6,423 bases of DNA, from NCBI GenBank assembly GCA_964408735.1, contig CAYPAX010000161.1:1-6423 (forward strand), read 5' to 3'. The notes under the pieces are model-generated. The model made no database searches and was not told the DNA's origin. It worked only from the letters and a program-made list of their open reading frames with translations. Made by a program: the position numbers and the translations under genes. Shown here piece by piece: positions 1-5,693 of this stretch. Numbering within the stretch: position 1 is the stretch's first letter; every line of letters starts with the position of its first letter. Origin of the DNA: UBA7887 sp964408735. Its GTDB lineage: Bacteria; Pseudomonadota; Alphaproteobacteria; UBA7887.

Positions 1-18
1 CGATACCGCACGTTCCAA

Positions 19-1509
19 TCAAATCTCATGGCCGGCATGAATAATTCGGGCTAGTCGAGTTAAGGTAATTGGCAGAATATGGCCCATGCCCGACCATGGA
101 GGCTGATACTCCGGTCGATACGTCACCACCAGCAATATGCGATGCTCGGCCAGACGCGGGACCAACAAATCGAGCGTGCCTTGCGTAGTCGGATCCACCC
201 AATGGGCATCTTCGAATATCATCAGGACCGGTTCGCGCTTTGACAAAGCGATTACCTGGTCGCAAAGGGCTTGTTGGGTGGCTTCCATCTGTTGCTGGGG
301 GGTCATGTCGAGCGGTGGAAAATTGTCACCGACATCGATTGAAAGCATCGCGGCGAACAAAGGTGCCACTTCGGAGGGATCGTCAAGCGCCTGACCGAGC
401 ACCGCATCCATCTTCGACAATCTAGTTTCAGTCGAATCGTCGCGCTCAAACCGAGCGGCGAACTCGAATTGTTGAATCACGGAATACAGTGCGGTGTTCG
501 CAAAAAACGGCGAGCACTGGTATCGAAGCCGAATGCTTGGTTGCTCCGAAATGGTCTTATGGAGCACTTGAGTGACGCGGCTCTTGCCGATCCCGGGTTC
601 GCCACAGAGCAAGACAAGTTGTCCGTCTCCGTCGCAAGCCGACTCCCAGCGACGCAATATGGAAGCGACCTCTTCATCACGCCCGACCATAGGCGTCAGA
701 TGTGCGCCGTGAGTGGCGTCGAAACGCCCCTCAGTGACGGCAAGCGCGTCGACACGCCATATTGAGACGGGCTGGCTCAGGCCCTTGACAGCCTGTTGTC
801 CAAGACCCTCCAATTCGAATACACCGCCGACCAATCTCCGGGTCGCATCGGATATGACCAACTGATTGGGACCGGCCAGGCCCTGAAGACGAGCCGCAAG
901 ATTGGGTGTTTCACCGACGGCGAGGTTGCTGACGGTGTCGGAACTGCTGCTCTCGCCCACCACCACGGAGCCGGTGGCTATCCCGATACGCACCTCAAGT
1001 GGCACCGGACCTTCAAGCCGTGAAACACTTTTGACTATATCCAAGCCGGCACGAACCGCGCGTTCGGCATCGTCTTCATGCGCTTGCGGCCAGCCGAAAT
1101 AGATCATCAGGCCATCGCCGAGGTATTGCGCGACATGCCCTTCATAGCGCTCGATTACGCCACCCGCTGATTTTTGGTAGCCCTGCATCAAGGATCGCAA
1201 ATCTTCCGGGTCGAGCTTTTCGGCAAGTGCCGTCGAGCCGACGAGATCGCAGAACATCACCGTAATCTGGCGGCGCTCCGCCTCTCGCGGCGGCGCCACA
1301 GGTGCGGGCACGGTCTCGGCCGGTGGCGCTGTGGTCAAGGCCCGCGCCGCCTTGAGCACCCGCCTGCGTGGCCCCATTGGCAAGCCGAGGGCACCGAGGT
1401 CGTCTTCGGAGAATTCGGTCAGGTCGTCGGGCGCGATCTTCTCGGCCTCGAAGGCCTCGGCATATTCGCCAAGGTCGAGATGGTCGAGCCATTCCCGGAT
1501 GTCAGACAT
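19..1509 (-). CDS. SAM domain / class III nucleotide cyclase / AAA ATPase protein, C-terminally truncated
   Basis: The 496-aa protein is a predicted signalling enzyme making cAMP (or cGMP) from NTP, coupled to an ATPase module. Residues 4-58 resemble a SAM protein-interaction domain (IREWLDHLDLGEYAEAF). A Pro/Ala linker follows, then a class III cyclase domain at about 79-255: metal-binding Asp88 in FCDLVGST, Asp132 in YLGDGLMIYFG, and the GETPNLAARLQ block with Asn203 and Arg207. An ATPase domain begins near 274 (PMVGRDEE), with Walker A GEPGIGKS at 303-310 and Walker B VLMIFEDAHWVDP at 428-440. Family members are usually around 1000 aa or more, with a long C-terminal helical-repeat region. 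This one ends just after the conserved RPEYQPPW segment (465-472), so it is truncated or broken. The start at 1509 is chosen because GGAGGGG lies 4 nt upstream; the ATG at 1527 would put that site inside the gene. Sampled GC (52-58%) is below that of the neighbouring operon. Cyclase family is certain; activity and nucleotide choice are inferred. Confidence 0.9.
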   Translation of the reverse strand: MSDIREWLDHLDLGEYAEAFEAEKIAPDDLTEFSEDDLGALGLPMGPRRRVLKAARALTTAPPAETVPAPVAPPREAERRQITVMFCDLVGSTALAEKLDPEDLRSLMQGYQKSAGGVIERYEGHVAQYLGDGLMIYFGWPQAHEDDAERAVRAGLDIVKSVSRLEGPVPLEVRIGIATGSVVVGESSSSDTVSNLAVGETPNLAARLQGLAGPNQLVISDATRRLVGGVFELEGLGQQAVKGLSQPVSIWRVDALAVTEGRFDATHGAHLTPMVGRDEEVASILRRWESACDGDGQLVLLCGEPGIGKSRVTQVLHKTISEQPSIRLRYQCSPFFANTALYSVIQQFEFAARFERDDSTETRLSKMDAVLGQALDDPSEVAPLFAAMLSIDVGDNFPPLDMTPQQQMEATQQALCDQVIALSKREPVLMIFEDAHWVDPTTQGTLDLLVPRLAEHRILLVVTYRPEYQPPWSGMGHILPITLTRLARIIHAGHEI

Positions 1510-1513
1510 GGCG

Positions 1514-1520
1514 CCCCTCC
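1514..1520 (-). promoter_or_regulatory. Shine-Dalgarno site of the cyclase gene
   Basis: The minus strand reads GGAGGGG, then GCGCC..ATG, placing a strong ribosome-binding site directly before the ATG at 1509. This site decides the start codon: an in-frame ATG at 1527 lies upstream of it and has no comparable site of its own. Confidence 0.7.
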
Positions 1521-1526
1521 AGCGCA

Positions 1527-1549
1527 TACCCTACACGACGGTGTGGGTA
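1527..1549 (-). other. Leader hairpin upstream of the cyclase ribosome-binding site
   Basis: On the plus strand TACCC-t-ACAC, loop GACG, then GTGT-GGGTA gives a nine-base-pair stem with one bulged base and a four-base loop. On the cyclase mRNA the hairpin ends about 6 nt before the Shine-Dalgarno sequence. No U-tract follows, so it is not a typical intrinsic terminator. A role in translation or mRNA stability is possible but only inferred from position. The surrounding 93-nt gap (1510-1602) holds no clear terminator for the preceding operon and no complete promoter that I can see. Confidence 0.4.
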
Positions 1550-1602
1550 ATTGCAGCAGCGTCATGAATGGTCTGATTGTATTCTCCTGAGACTCCCCAA
1601 CC

Positions 1603-2649
1603 CTACGGAAACAAACTAGCCTCGCGATAACGCTCGAACATGGCGAAGAACATGGCCTCGCTATCCAGGCTATCATGAAAGCCATAGCGCCGCGCCTTGG
1701 TCATGTCGCTGATGATGTCGTATCGGGGCGCGAAGACGAAATCGCCATAGGGCCAGAGCGCCATGTCCTCGTAGGGCGTCGGGCGCAGGCCGTGCTGTGC
1801 GACGATGTTCTCCCAGACGGGGGCCTTGTCGGCCATCGTTTCCGCTAGGGACATGCTGCGGATGGGGCCTGCCGGCATGGCGAAGTATTCGGCAATGCGC
1901 GGCCACAAGTTTTCCCAGCGGAAACTGTCGCCGTTGGTGATGTTGAAGGCCTGGTTGGCGCAGCGGGCTTCGCTTGCCATCCAAACGATGGCTTTGGCAA
2001 CGTGGGGCACGGCGGCGCACTCACCGAGTGCGCGGTAGTTCTCGGGCGTGCCGGGGAAATACAGCGGCAGGCCGAGGGCGCGGGAGATGGCGGCGTAGGT
2101 TGCGATGACGCTGATCAGGTTGCGCGGCCGGCCGGGGACGAAGTCGTAGACCAGCGAGGGGCGGGACGCGGTCCAGGTCCAATCCCGGGCGTTGGCTTCC
2201 AGCCAGTCCTGCTGGTCGTAGTAGAAGTTGGGCGGCATGTGGCGGGGGTCATCCTCTTTCGCCGGGCTTTTGTAGGGGCCGAGGTGCTGGCCGTAATACT
2301 TGCCGCCCTGGACGATGTGGACGTGGCGCAGGCTGCCTGCGCCTTGCACGGCCTCGACGACGTTCTGCAGCATGGCGAGATTTTCCGGCACCGACTCGGC
2401 ACCCCCTTCGCCGTGGGCGGCACGGGCGGCGTAGAAGACGTGGCTGACGTCGTGCAGGGGGGCGAGCCTGGCGGTGCAGTCGTCGCGGTCGAGCAGGTTT
2501 ACGGGCAGGTAGGTTATGCCGGGCGTGTCGGCGGGTGGCGTGCGGCAGACGCCGACGGTCTGCCAGCCGTCTTGCGCCAGGCGTTCGCAAACGCGGCTGC
2601 CGATCATGCCCGTGGCGCCGACCACCAGCGCCTTGCCGGCTGGGCTCAT
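1603..2649 (-). CDS. NAD(P)-dependent epimerase/reductase, PRISE-like (progesterone 5-beta-reductase/iridoid synthase type) SDR
   Basis: This 348-aa cytosolic extended short-chain dehydrogenase opens with a Rossmann dinucleotide motif, GATGMIG at 11-17. It carries the features of the PRISE group: the VQGGKYYG segment at 113-120, with Lys117 matching the family's catalytic lysine, and NFYYDQQDWL at 141-150, whose tyrosine pair holds the catalytic tyrosine. The later FNITNGDSFRWENLWP block (235-250) is also typical. Known PRISE enzymes reduce activated C=C bonds of enones with NADPH; the bacterial substrate cannot be told from sequence. The start at 2649 overlaps the stop of the peroxiredoxin-like gene in an ATGA, so translation is probably coupled; no strong Shine-Dalgarno site precedes it. 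It is the last gene of the four-gene minus-strand operon. The reading frame stays open far upstream of 2649, but that part is low-complexity Arg/Ala-rich shadow of the peroxiredoxin-like gene. The length is normal for the family. Confidence 0.85.
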   Translation of the reverse strand: MSPAGKALVVGATGMIGSRVCERLAQDGWQTVGVCRTPPADTPGITYLPVNLLDRDDCTARLAPLHDVSHVFYAARAAHGEGGAESVPENLAMLQNVVEAVQGAGSLRHVHIVQGGKYYGQHLGPYKSPAKEDDPRHMPPNFYYDQQDWLEANARDWTWTASRPSLVYDFVPGRPRNLISVIATYAAISRALGLPLYFPGTPENYRALGECAAVPHVAKAIVWMASEARCANQAFNITNGDSFRWENLWPRIAEYFAMPAGPIRSMSLAETMADKAPVWENIVAQHGLRPTPYEDMALWPYGDFVFAPRYDIISDMTKARRYGFHDSLDSEAMFFAMFERYREASLFP

Positions 2650-3296
2650 TCGTTCAGGCGCTCGGCGACGGCGAGGATGTCGGCGGGCTCGGCGCGCTTG
2701 CGGTAGTCCGCATCCACATCGGCGAAGGCGACCGTGCCGTCGGGCGCGATGACGAAGGTCGCCGGGATGGGCAGGCGCCAGTCGTCGGCGGCGTTGCGCT
2801 CGGGCAGGGCGTTGCCCATGCCGGCGTAGATGTCTTGCAGGTTTTCGGGCAAGGCGAAGGCGATGCCGTAGGCCTCGGCGACCGCGCAGGCGGGATCGCT
2901 GAGCACGTCGAAGGCGAGGGCGTCGCGCTCGGTCAGCGGCAGTGTGTCGTCGGGCGTCTGCGGCGAGATGGCGATGAGGCTGGCATTGGCCGCTTCGAGC
3001 TGCGGCAGCACCGCCTGCAGGGCGCGCAGCTGGATGTTGCAATAGGGGCACCAGGCGCCGCGGTAGAAGGCGAGCACGACGCTGCCTTCGGCAAGTCGTT
3101 CCGATAACGCAACGAATTTGCCATCCTGGTTGGCCAGGCGGAAATCCGGCGCCGGGTCCCCCACACCTATGCCCAACCTTGCGGAAATATCCTCCGCCAG
3201 GTCGGCGATCGCCGCTTCGAACAATGCCGTGCGTTCCGGCCCGAGGCGTTCGCGCGAGCGCGCCTGCTGGGCCTTGAGGTCTTGCGCCAAGCTCAT
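2646..3296 (-). CDS. Peroxiredoxin-like (AhpC/TSA, thioredoxin-fold) protein
   Basis: The 216-aa protein has a helical N-terminal region (1-42) and then an AhpC/TSA thioredoxin-fold domain. Visible markers are VGDPAPDF at 45-52, the active-site segment FYRGAWCPYC at 77-86, and PATFVIAPDGTV at 178-189. Cys83 and Cys86 form a CxxC pair, so this belongs to the redoxin subgroup with a WCPYC centre rather than the classical two-Cys Prx with a VCPTE motif. The likely role is thiol-dependent reduction of hydroperoxides or disulfides in the cytosol; no signal peptide is seen. The ATG at 3296 is preferred because GGAG lies 9 nt upstream (GGAG-AATGATGCC). A TTG five codons further upstream (3311) is possible but lacks such a site. 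The gene starts 4 nt after the J-domain gene ends and overlaps the epimerase-like gene by 4 nt, so the three are almost certainly cotranscribed. Confidence 0.88.
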   Translation of the reverse strand: MSLAQDLKAQQARSRERLGPERTALFEAAIADLAEDISARLGIGVGDPAPDFRLANQDGKFVALSERLAEGSVVLAFYRGAWCPYCNIQLRALQAVLPQLEAANASLIAISPQTPDDTLPLTERDALAFDVLSDPACAVAEAYGIAFALPENLQDIYAGMGNALPERNAADDWRLPIPATFVIAPDGTVAFADVDADYRKRAEPADILAVAERLNE

Positions 3297-3300
3297 GGCA

Positions 3301-4188
3301 TCATTCTCCAAACATCTGAAAGGCCCACAATACGAGATGCATGCCGAGCCAGGCGATCACAATTCCGATAGGAAACGCCTGGACCACGAAGGCGACGCCG
3401 CCGACGCGCCAGCGGTCCTTGAGGGTGCGGCCCTCCGCCAGGCGCGCCAGGCCGAGCAGGGCCGGGTTCGCCATCAGCTGATGGGACTGCAAAGCGAGGA
3501 TTCCCGCCAGTGTCGGTCGCCCCTGTGCCGCGAAGACATGGGCCTGGCGGGCCAGCAGGCGGGCGTTCTCCTCGACGGGCCGGTCGCCGCCGGCGAGATT
3601 GTGGAACAAAGCGCGCACCGTATCGAGCGGCCCGCGCGGCAGGCTCCACCAGCCCAAGAGCCAGGTGACGGCGCTGGCACGCACGGCCAGCTTGTTGGCG
3701 CAGGGGCGGCAGTAGACACCCTCGATGATTTTGCGCCGCGAGCGCCGGATGGTGCCGATGACGCGCCGGAAGCGGGCGAAGCGGAGCTGTGCGCTGATGA
3801 TGCCGCAGCGCTCGCAACGCACCGGCTCGGGCGCCGCCGGCTCCTCCTTCTCCTCCGGCGGCGCTGGCGCCGCTGCGGGCTCGGGCTTTGCCTCGCGGGG
3901 TTTCGGCTTGACCCATTTCTTCCTTCTTTTCTTGGGCTTTGGCTTGGCCTTTGTGGTCGCGGTCGCTGCGGCGACGCATATGGCATCGTAGTCGGCGCGC
4001 CGATCGGTGTCGGACAAGGTCTCGTAGGCTTCGGTGAGCTTGTGGAACCCCTCGGTATCGCCGAGCCCGACCGCATCGGGATGGGATTGCTTGGCGCGCG
4101 CCCGAAAGGCTCTCTTGACGGCCGCCGTGTCCGCCTCCGGCGTCAGGCCCAGGGTCTCGTAATACCCTTTGACGTCGGAGAACCCCAT
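3301..4188 (-). CDS. J-domain protein with charged linker, zinc-ribbon-like cysteines and C-terminal membrane segment
   Basis: The 295-aa protein is a probable membrane-anchored Hsp70 (DnaK) co-chaperone. Residues 7-69 form a J domain (YYETLGL, the invariant HPD at 36-38, then LTEAYETLSDTDRRADYD). A striking linker follows: residues 80-100 are Lys/Pro/Arg-rich, and 101-122 are Pro/Ala/Glu-rich. Next come two CxxC pairs, Cys125/Cys128 and Cys160/Cys163, spaced like a zinc ribbon, then a hydrophobic LLGWWSL region near 177-183. The C-terminus has a strong hydrophobic segment at about 263-290 with few charges. Similar J-domain/CxxC/GWW proteins occur in other bacteria to my knowledge, without a firm function. 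The start at 4188 follows a GAGGG site and begins the J domain properly; earlier in-frame methionines lie inside the SDR gene. It starts 8 nt after the SDR stop and ends 4 nt before the peroxiredoxin-like gene. It lacks the Gly/Phe region and four-repeat zinc finger of true DnaJ, so no dnaJ symbol is given. Confidence 0.85.
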   Translation of the reverse strand: MGFSDVKGYYETLGLTPEADTAAVKRAFRARAKQSHPDAVGLGDTEGFHKLTEAYETLSDTDRRADYDAICVAAATATTKAKPKPKKRRKKWVKPKPREAKPEPAAAPAPPEEKEEPAAPEPVRCERCGIISAQLRFARFRRVIGTIRRSRRKIIEGVYCRPCANKLAVRASAVTWLLGWWSLPRGPLDTVRALFHNLAGGDRPVEENARLLARQAHVFAAQGRPTLAGILALQSHQLMANPALLGLARLAEGRTLKDRWRVGGVAFVVQAFPIGIVIAWLGMHLVLWAFQMFGE

Positions 4189-4196
4189 GCCCGCCC

Positions 4197-4937
4197 TCAG
4201 GAGATATAGAGGCCGCCATTGACGGCGATGGATTCGCCGGTGACGAAGCTCGCCATGTCGCTGCACAGGAACAGCACCACCGACGCCACCTCCGCGGCCG
4301 TACCCAGCCGTTTCAGGGGGGTGGCCGAAATCAGCTCGTTGCCGCGCGCGGCCATGGTGTGCTCGACCATCACCGTATCGATGATACCGGGCGAGACCGC
4401 ATTGACGCGAATGCCGCGTTCGGCAAGCTCCTGGGCCAGCGACCGGGTCAGGCCGAGCACGCCTCCCTTGGCCGCGCCATAATGCGCGTGGCGCAGCGAG
4501 CCGCGGTGGCCGGCGACCGAGGCGATGGTCACGATCGCCCCGCCGTCGCGCAAAATCGGCTGTATCGCGCGGCAGAAATGAAACGTGCCATCGAGGTTCA
4601 CCGCAATGGTGCGGCCCCAGTCTTCGCTCGACATCTCGCCAAAGGGCTTTTCGAGATAGATGCCGGCACCCGTGACCAGATAATCGGCCCCGCCAAAGGC
4701 GTCCCGGCAGTGGGCCAGCGAGGCCTCGACATCCTCCCGGCTGGAGACATCCACCTTGTCGATCAGCACGCGCTCGCCGCTCGGGTCGAGCTCATCGGCA
4801 AAGGCCTGCAACCCCTCCACGTCGAGATCGCTCAGGGCCAGGCGGGCGCCGCATCCCCAGAACTGCCTGGCGATGGCGCGCGAGATGCCGCCATTGGCGC
4901 CGGACAGGACCAGAACCTTGTCGGTGAGATCGAGCAT
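4197..4937 (-). CDS. SDR-family NAD(P)-dependent oxidoreductase (FabG-like)
   Basis: The 246-aa classical short-chain dehydrogenase matches the usual family length and is expected to act in the cytosol on a hydroxyl/keto substrate. The nucleotide motif SGANGGIS lies at 12-19. Asp37 in LALSDLD, at the end of the second strand, suggests NAD(H) rather than NADP(H). The catalytic set is complete: Asn114 (VNLDG), Ser140 (IASVAG), Tyr153 and Lys157 (HYGAAKGG). PGIIDT follows at 183-188, and the C-terminus carries FVTGESIAVNGG. Two motif positions are unusual: the third glycine of GxxxGxG is Ser19, and the NNAG-type motif reads TGAG (89-92). The start at 4937 has AGGA about 9 nt upstream; the frame is open further upstream but into non-conserved sequence. 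It is the first gene of the operon and divergent from the DUF1330 gene. Annotation as 3-oxoacyl-ACP reductase would be overprecise, because the substrate cannot be read from the sequence. Confidence 0.92.
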   Translation of the reverse strand: MLDLTDKVLVLSGANGGISRAIARQFWGCGARLALSDLDVEGLQAFADELDPSGERVLIDKVDVSSREDVEASLAHCRDAFGGADYLVTGAGIYLEKPFGEMSSEDWGRTIAVNLDGTFHFCRAIQPILRDGGAIVTIASVAGHRGSLRHAHYGAAKGGVLGLTRSLAQELAERGIRVNAVSPGIIDTVMVEHTMAARGNELISATPLKRLGTAAEVASVVLFLCSDMASFVTGESIAVNGGLYIS

Positions 4938-5057
4938 GATGGCAGTCCTGTCGGCTGGGTTCGGTGCAAATGCGCTGGCTTGGCGCCCCCGAATGTGCCA
5001 CCTAAGGTGCGAATTGTCATCCGGCCTCGGTGGCGGGATCGAACAGGGAGGACGGCG
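4938..5057. promoter_or_regulatory. Divergent intergenic region between the SDR operon and the DUF1330 gene
   Basis: This 120-nt region must hold the start signals of the minus-strand operon and of the plus-strand DUF1330 gene. Its most ordered element is the palindrome CACCTAAGGTG at 4999-5009 (five-base arms around one A), which could be an operator. A minus-strand promoter candidate has ATGACA (5020-5015, five of six matches to the -35 consensus) and CACATT (4997-4992, weak) with a 17-nt spacer. The palindrome sits inside that spacer. Regulation is inferred from position only. Confidence 0.35.
5046..5052 (+). promoter_or_regulatory. Shine-Dalgarno site of the DUF1330 gene
   Basis: GGGAGGA ends 5 nt before the ATG at 5058. 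It fixes the start there and argues against the much longer in-frame open frame that runs upstream through the antisense of the SDR gene. Confidence 0.75.
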
Positions 5058-5351
5058 ATGGCGGGCTACGTGCTGGCGCAGTTGAAGGTGACGGACCCGG
5101 AGCGGTTCGCCAAATACGGGGCGCAGGTGCCCGCGACGATCGAAAAGCACGGCGGCCGCTACCTGGTGCGCGGCGGCGATATGGCGGCGCTGGAAGGCGA
5201 GCCCTTCGCCCCGCGCGTGGTCGTCATCGAGTTCGACTCGGTGGACGCCGCAAGGCGCTGGTACGAGTCGGACGACTACGCGCCGCTCGCCGAGCTACGC
5301 CAAAGCGCCTCCGAAGGCCGCCTGGTTATCGTCGAGGGCTACCAGCCCTGA
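5058..5351 (+). CDS. DUF1330 family protein
   Basis: The 97-aa protein matches the small DUF1330 family (about 95 aa), expected to adopt a dimeric ferredoxin-like alpha/beta-barrel fold. Recognisable features in order are the opening strand GYVLAQLKVTDPERFAKY (3-20), HGGRYLVRGG (31-40) and the strand RVVVIEFDS (53-61). The conserved helix AARRWYESDDYAPLAELR (64-81) and the closing strand RLVIVEGYQP (88-97) follow. The family's biochemical role is not established, so no reaction is assigned; it is probably cytosolic, with no signal peptide or membrane segment. The gene is transcribed alone, divergent from the SDR operon. It appears intact, ending at the family's normal C-terminus, although its stop codon is immediately followed by transposase-derived sequence. 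That sequence may have removed the natural downstream terminator; none is seen. The high GC matches the operon, so it looks like part of the host backbone. Confidence 0.9.
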   Translation: MAGYVLAQLKVTDPERFAKYGAQVPATIEKHGGRYLVRGGDMAALEGEPFAPRVVVIEFDSVDAARRWYESDDYAPLAELRQSASEGRLVIVEGYQP

Positions 5352-5576
5352 GAGGCCGACCCCTACGCCGCCTGGCAGCGCGGCGCCAACGAAAACAGCA
5401 ACGGCCTGCTGCGCCAATACCTGCCCAAAGGCATCAATATGAGCAGCATCTCCGACGCAACGCTTGCCAACGCAATCGATCGGATCAACAATCGGCCAAG
5501 AAAATGCCTCGGCTACAAAACACCAAGCGAGATCCTACAAGCCAAAATCGGTGGCGCACTTGGATGTAGAGTCTAG
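5352..5576 (+). pseudogene. IS30-family transposase, C-terminal remnant
   Basis: Reading from 5352 gives 74 codons ending in TAG at 5574-5576. They contain the hallmark C-terminal blocks of IS30-family transposases: DPYAAWQRGANENSNGLLRQ, then YLPKGIN, and NNRPRKCLGYKTPSEIL. The NEN segment belongs to the conserved block that carries the last acidic residue of the DDE catalytic core. The N-terminal helix-turn-helix and the first two catalytic aspartates (about three quarters of the usual 300-400 aa) are absent, and no start codon precedes the homology. It is therefore a dead relic. It follows the DUF1330 stop directly and lies in the same frame. The last part, around 5550-5578 (GGTGGCGCACTTGG...), resembles the transposon's right terminal repeat overlapping the gene end, as in some IS30 elements. 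No matching left repeat is visible in the window. Family assignment is confident; the exact element boundary is not. Confidence 0.87.
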
Positions 5577-5590
5577 GCTCCTAACCAAGG

Positions 5591-5603
5591 GGTCATTTTC
5601 GGT
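5591..5603 (+). repeat. Short direct repeat, copy 1
   Basis: GGTCATTTTCGGT recurs at 5694-5705 as GGTCATTTCGGT, differing by one T. The copies flank the AT-rich spacer. They could be relics of an insertion-element end or simple coincidence; the repeat is short. Confidence 0.4.
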
Positions 5604-5647
5604 GTACTTAGTAATTCTATTTCGGATATCTACATAAACTATATTTG

Positions 5648-5677
5648 TATTCAGGTTTTGAATAGCCATGCCTATTC
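5648..5677. repeat. Two overlapping, mutually exclusive inverted repeats
   Basis: TATTCA (5648-5653) pairs with TGAATA (5659-5664) across a 5-nt loop. GAATAG (5660-5665) pairs with CTATTC (5672-5677) across a 6-nt loop. Both hairpins use the central GAATA, so only one can form at a time. They lie downstream of the minus-strand hypothetical gene, but the stems are short and AT-rich, without the GC-rich stem and T-run of a convincing terminator. Confidence 0.3.
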
Positions 5678-5693
5678 TCCACTAATGATCCAC

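Noticed and set aside
1576..1581. TACAAT on the minus strand as a -10 box for the cyclase gene
   Set aside because: It matches five of six consensus bases, but no acceptable -35 lies 16-18 nt upstream; TTGGGG is only 13 nt away. It is left unannotated as a promoter.
2002..2706. Plus-strand open frame (234 codons) opposite the PRISE-like reductase
   Set aside because: Its translation has no recognisable domain and the opposite strand has intact catalytic motifs; it is a GC-driven shadow.
2650..3051. N-terminal extension of the PRISE-like reductase upstream of 2649
   Set aside because: It overlaps the peroxiredoxin-like coding region in another frame and is an Arg/Ala-rich string without homology; the Rossmann motif begins correctly just after the ATG at 2649.
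3118..4209. Long plus-strand open frame (363 codons) opposite the J-domain and peroxiredoxin-like genes
   Set aside because: It is antisense to two genes with clear conserved motifs, and its translation is low-complexity Gly/Ala/Leu/Arg-rich, typical of high-GC shadow frames.
3293..4219. Minus-strand open frame (308 codons) overlapping the J-domain gene in another frame
   Set aside because: It lacks the HPD motif, CxxC pairs and membrane segment that are in the frame ending at 3301.
5014..5042. Plus-strand promoter from TTGTCA for the DUF1330 gene
   Set aside because: The -35 is fair, but no -10-like hexamer is found at the right spacing, and a start there would leave almost no leader before the ribosome-binding site.
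4359..5057. Long upstream extension of the DUF1330 reading frame
   Set aside because: It runs antisense through the SDR gene; the Shine-Dalgarno site at 5046-5052 and the family length fix the start at 5058.
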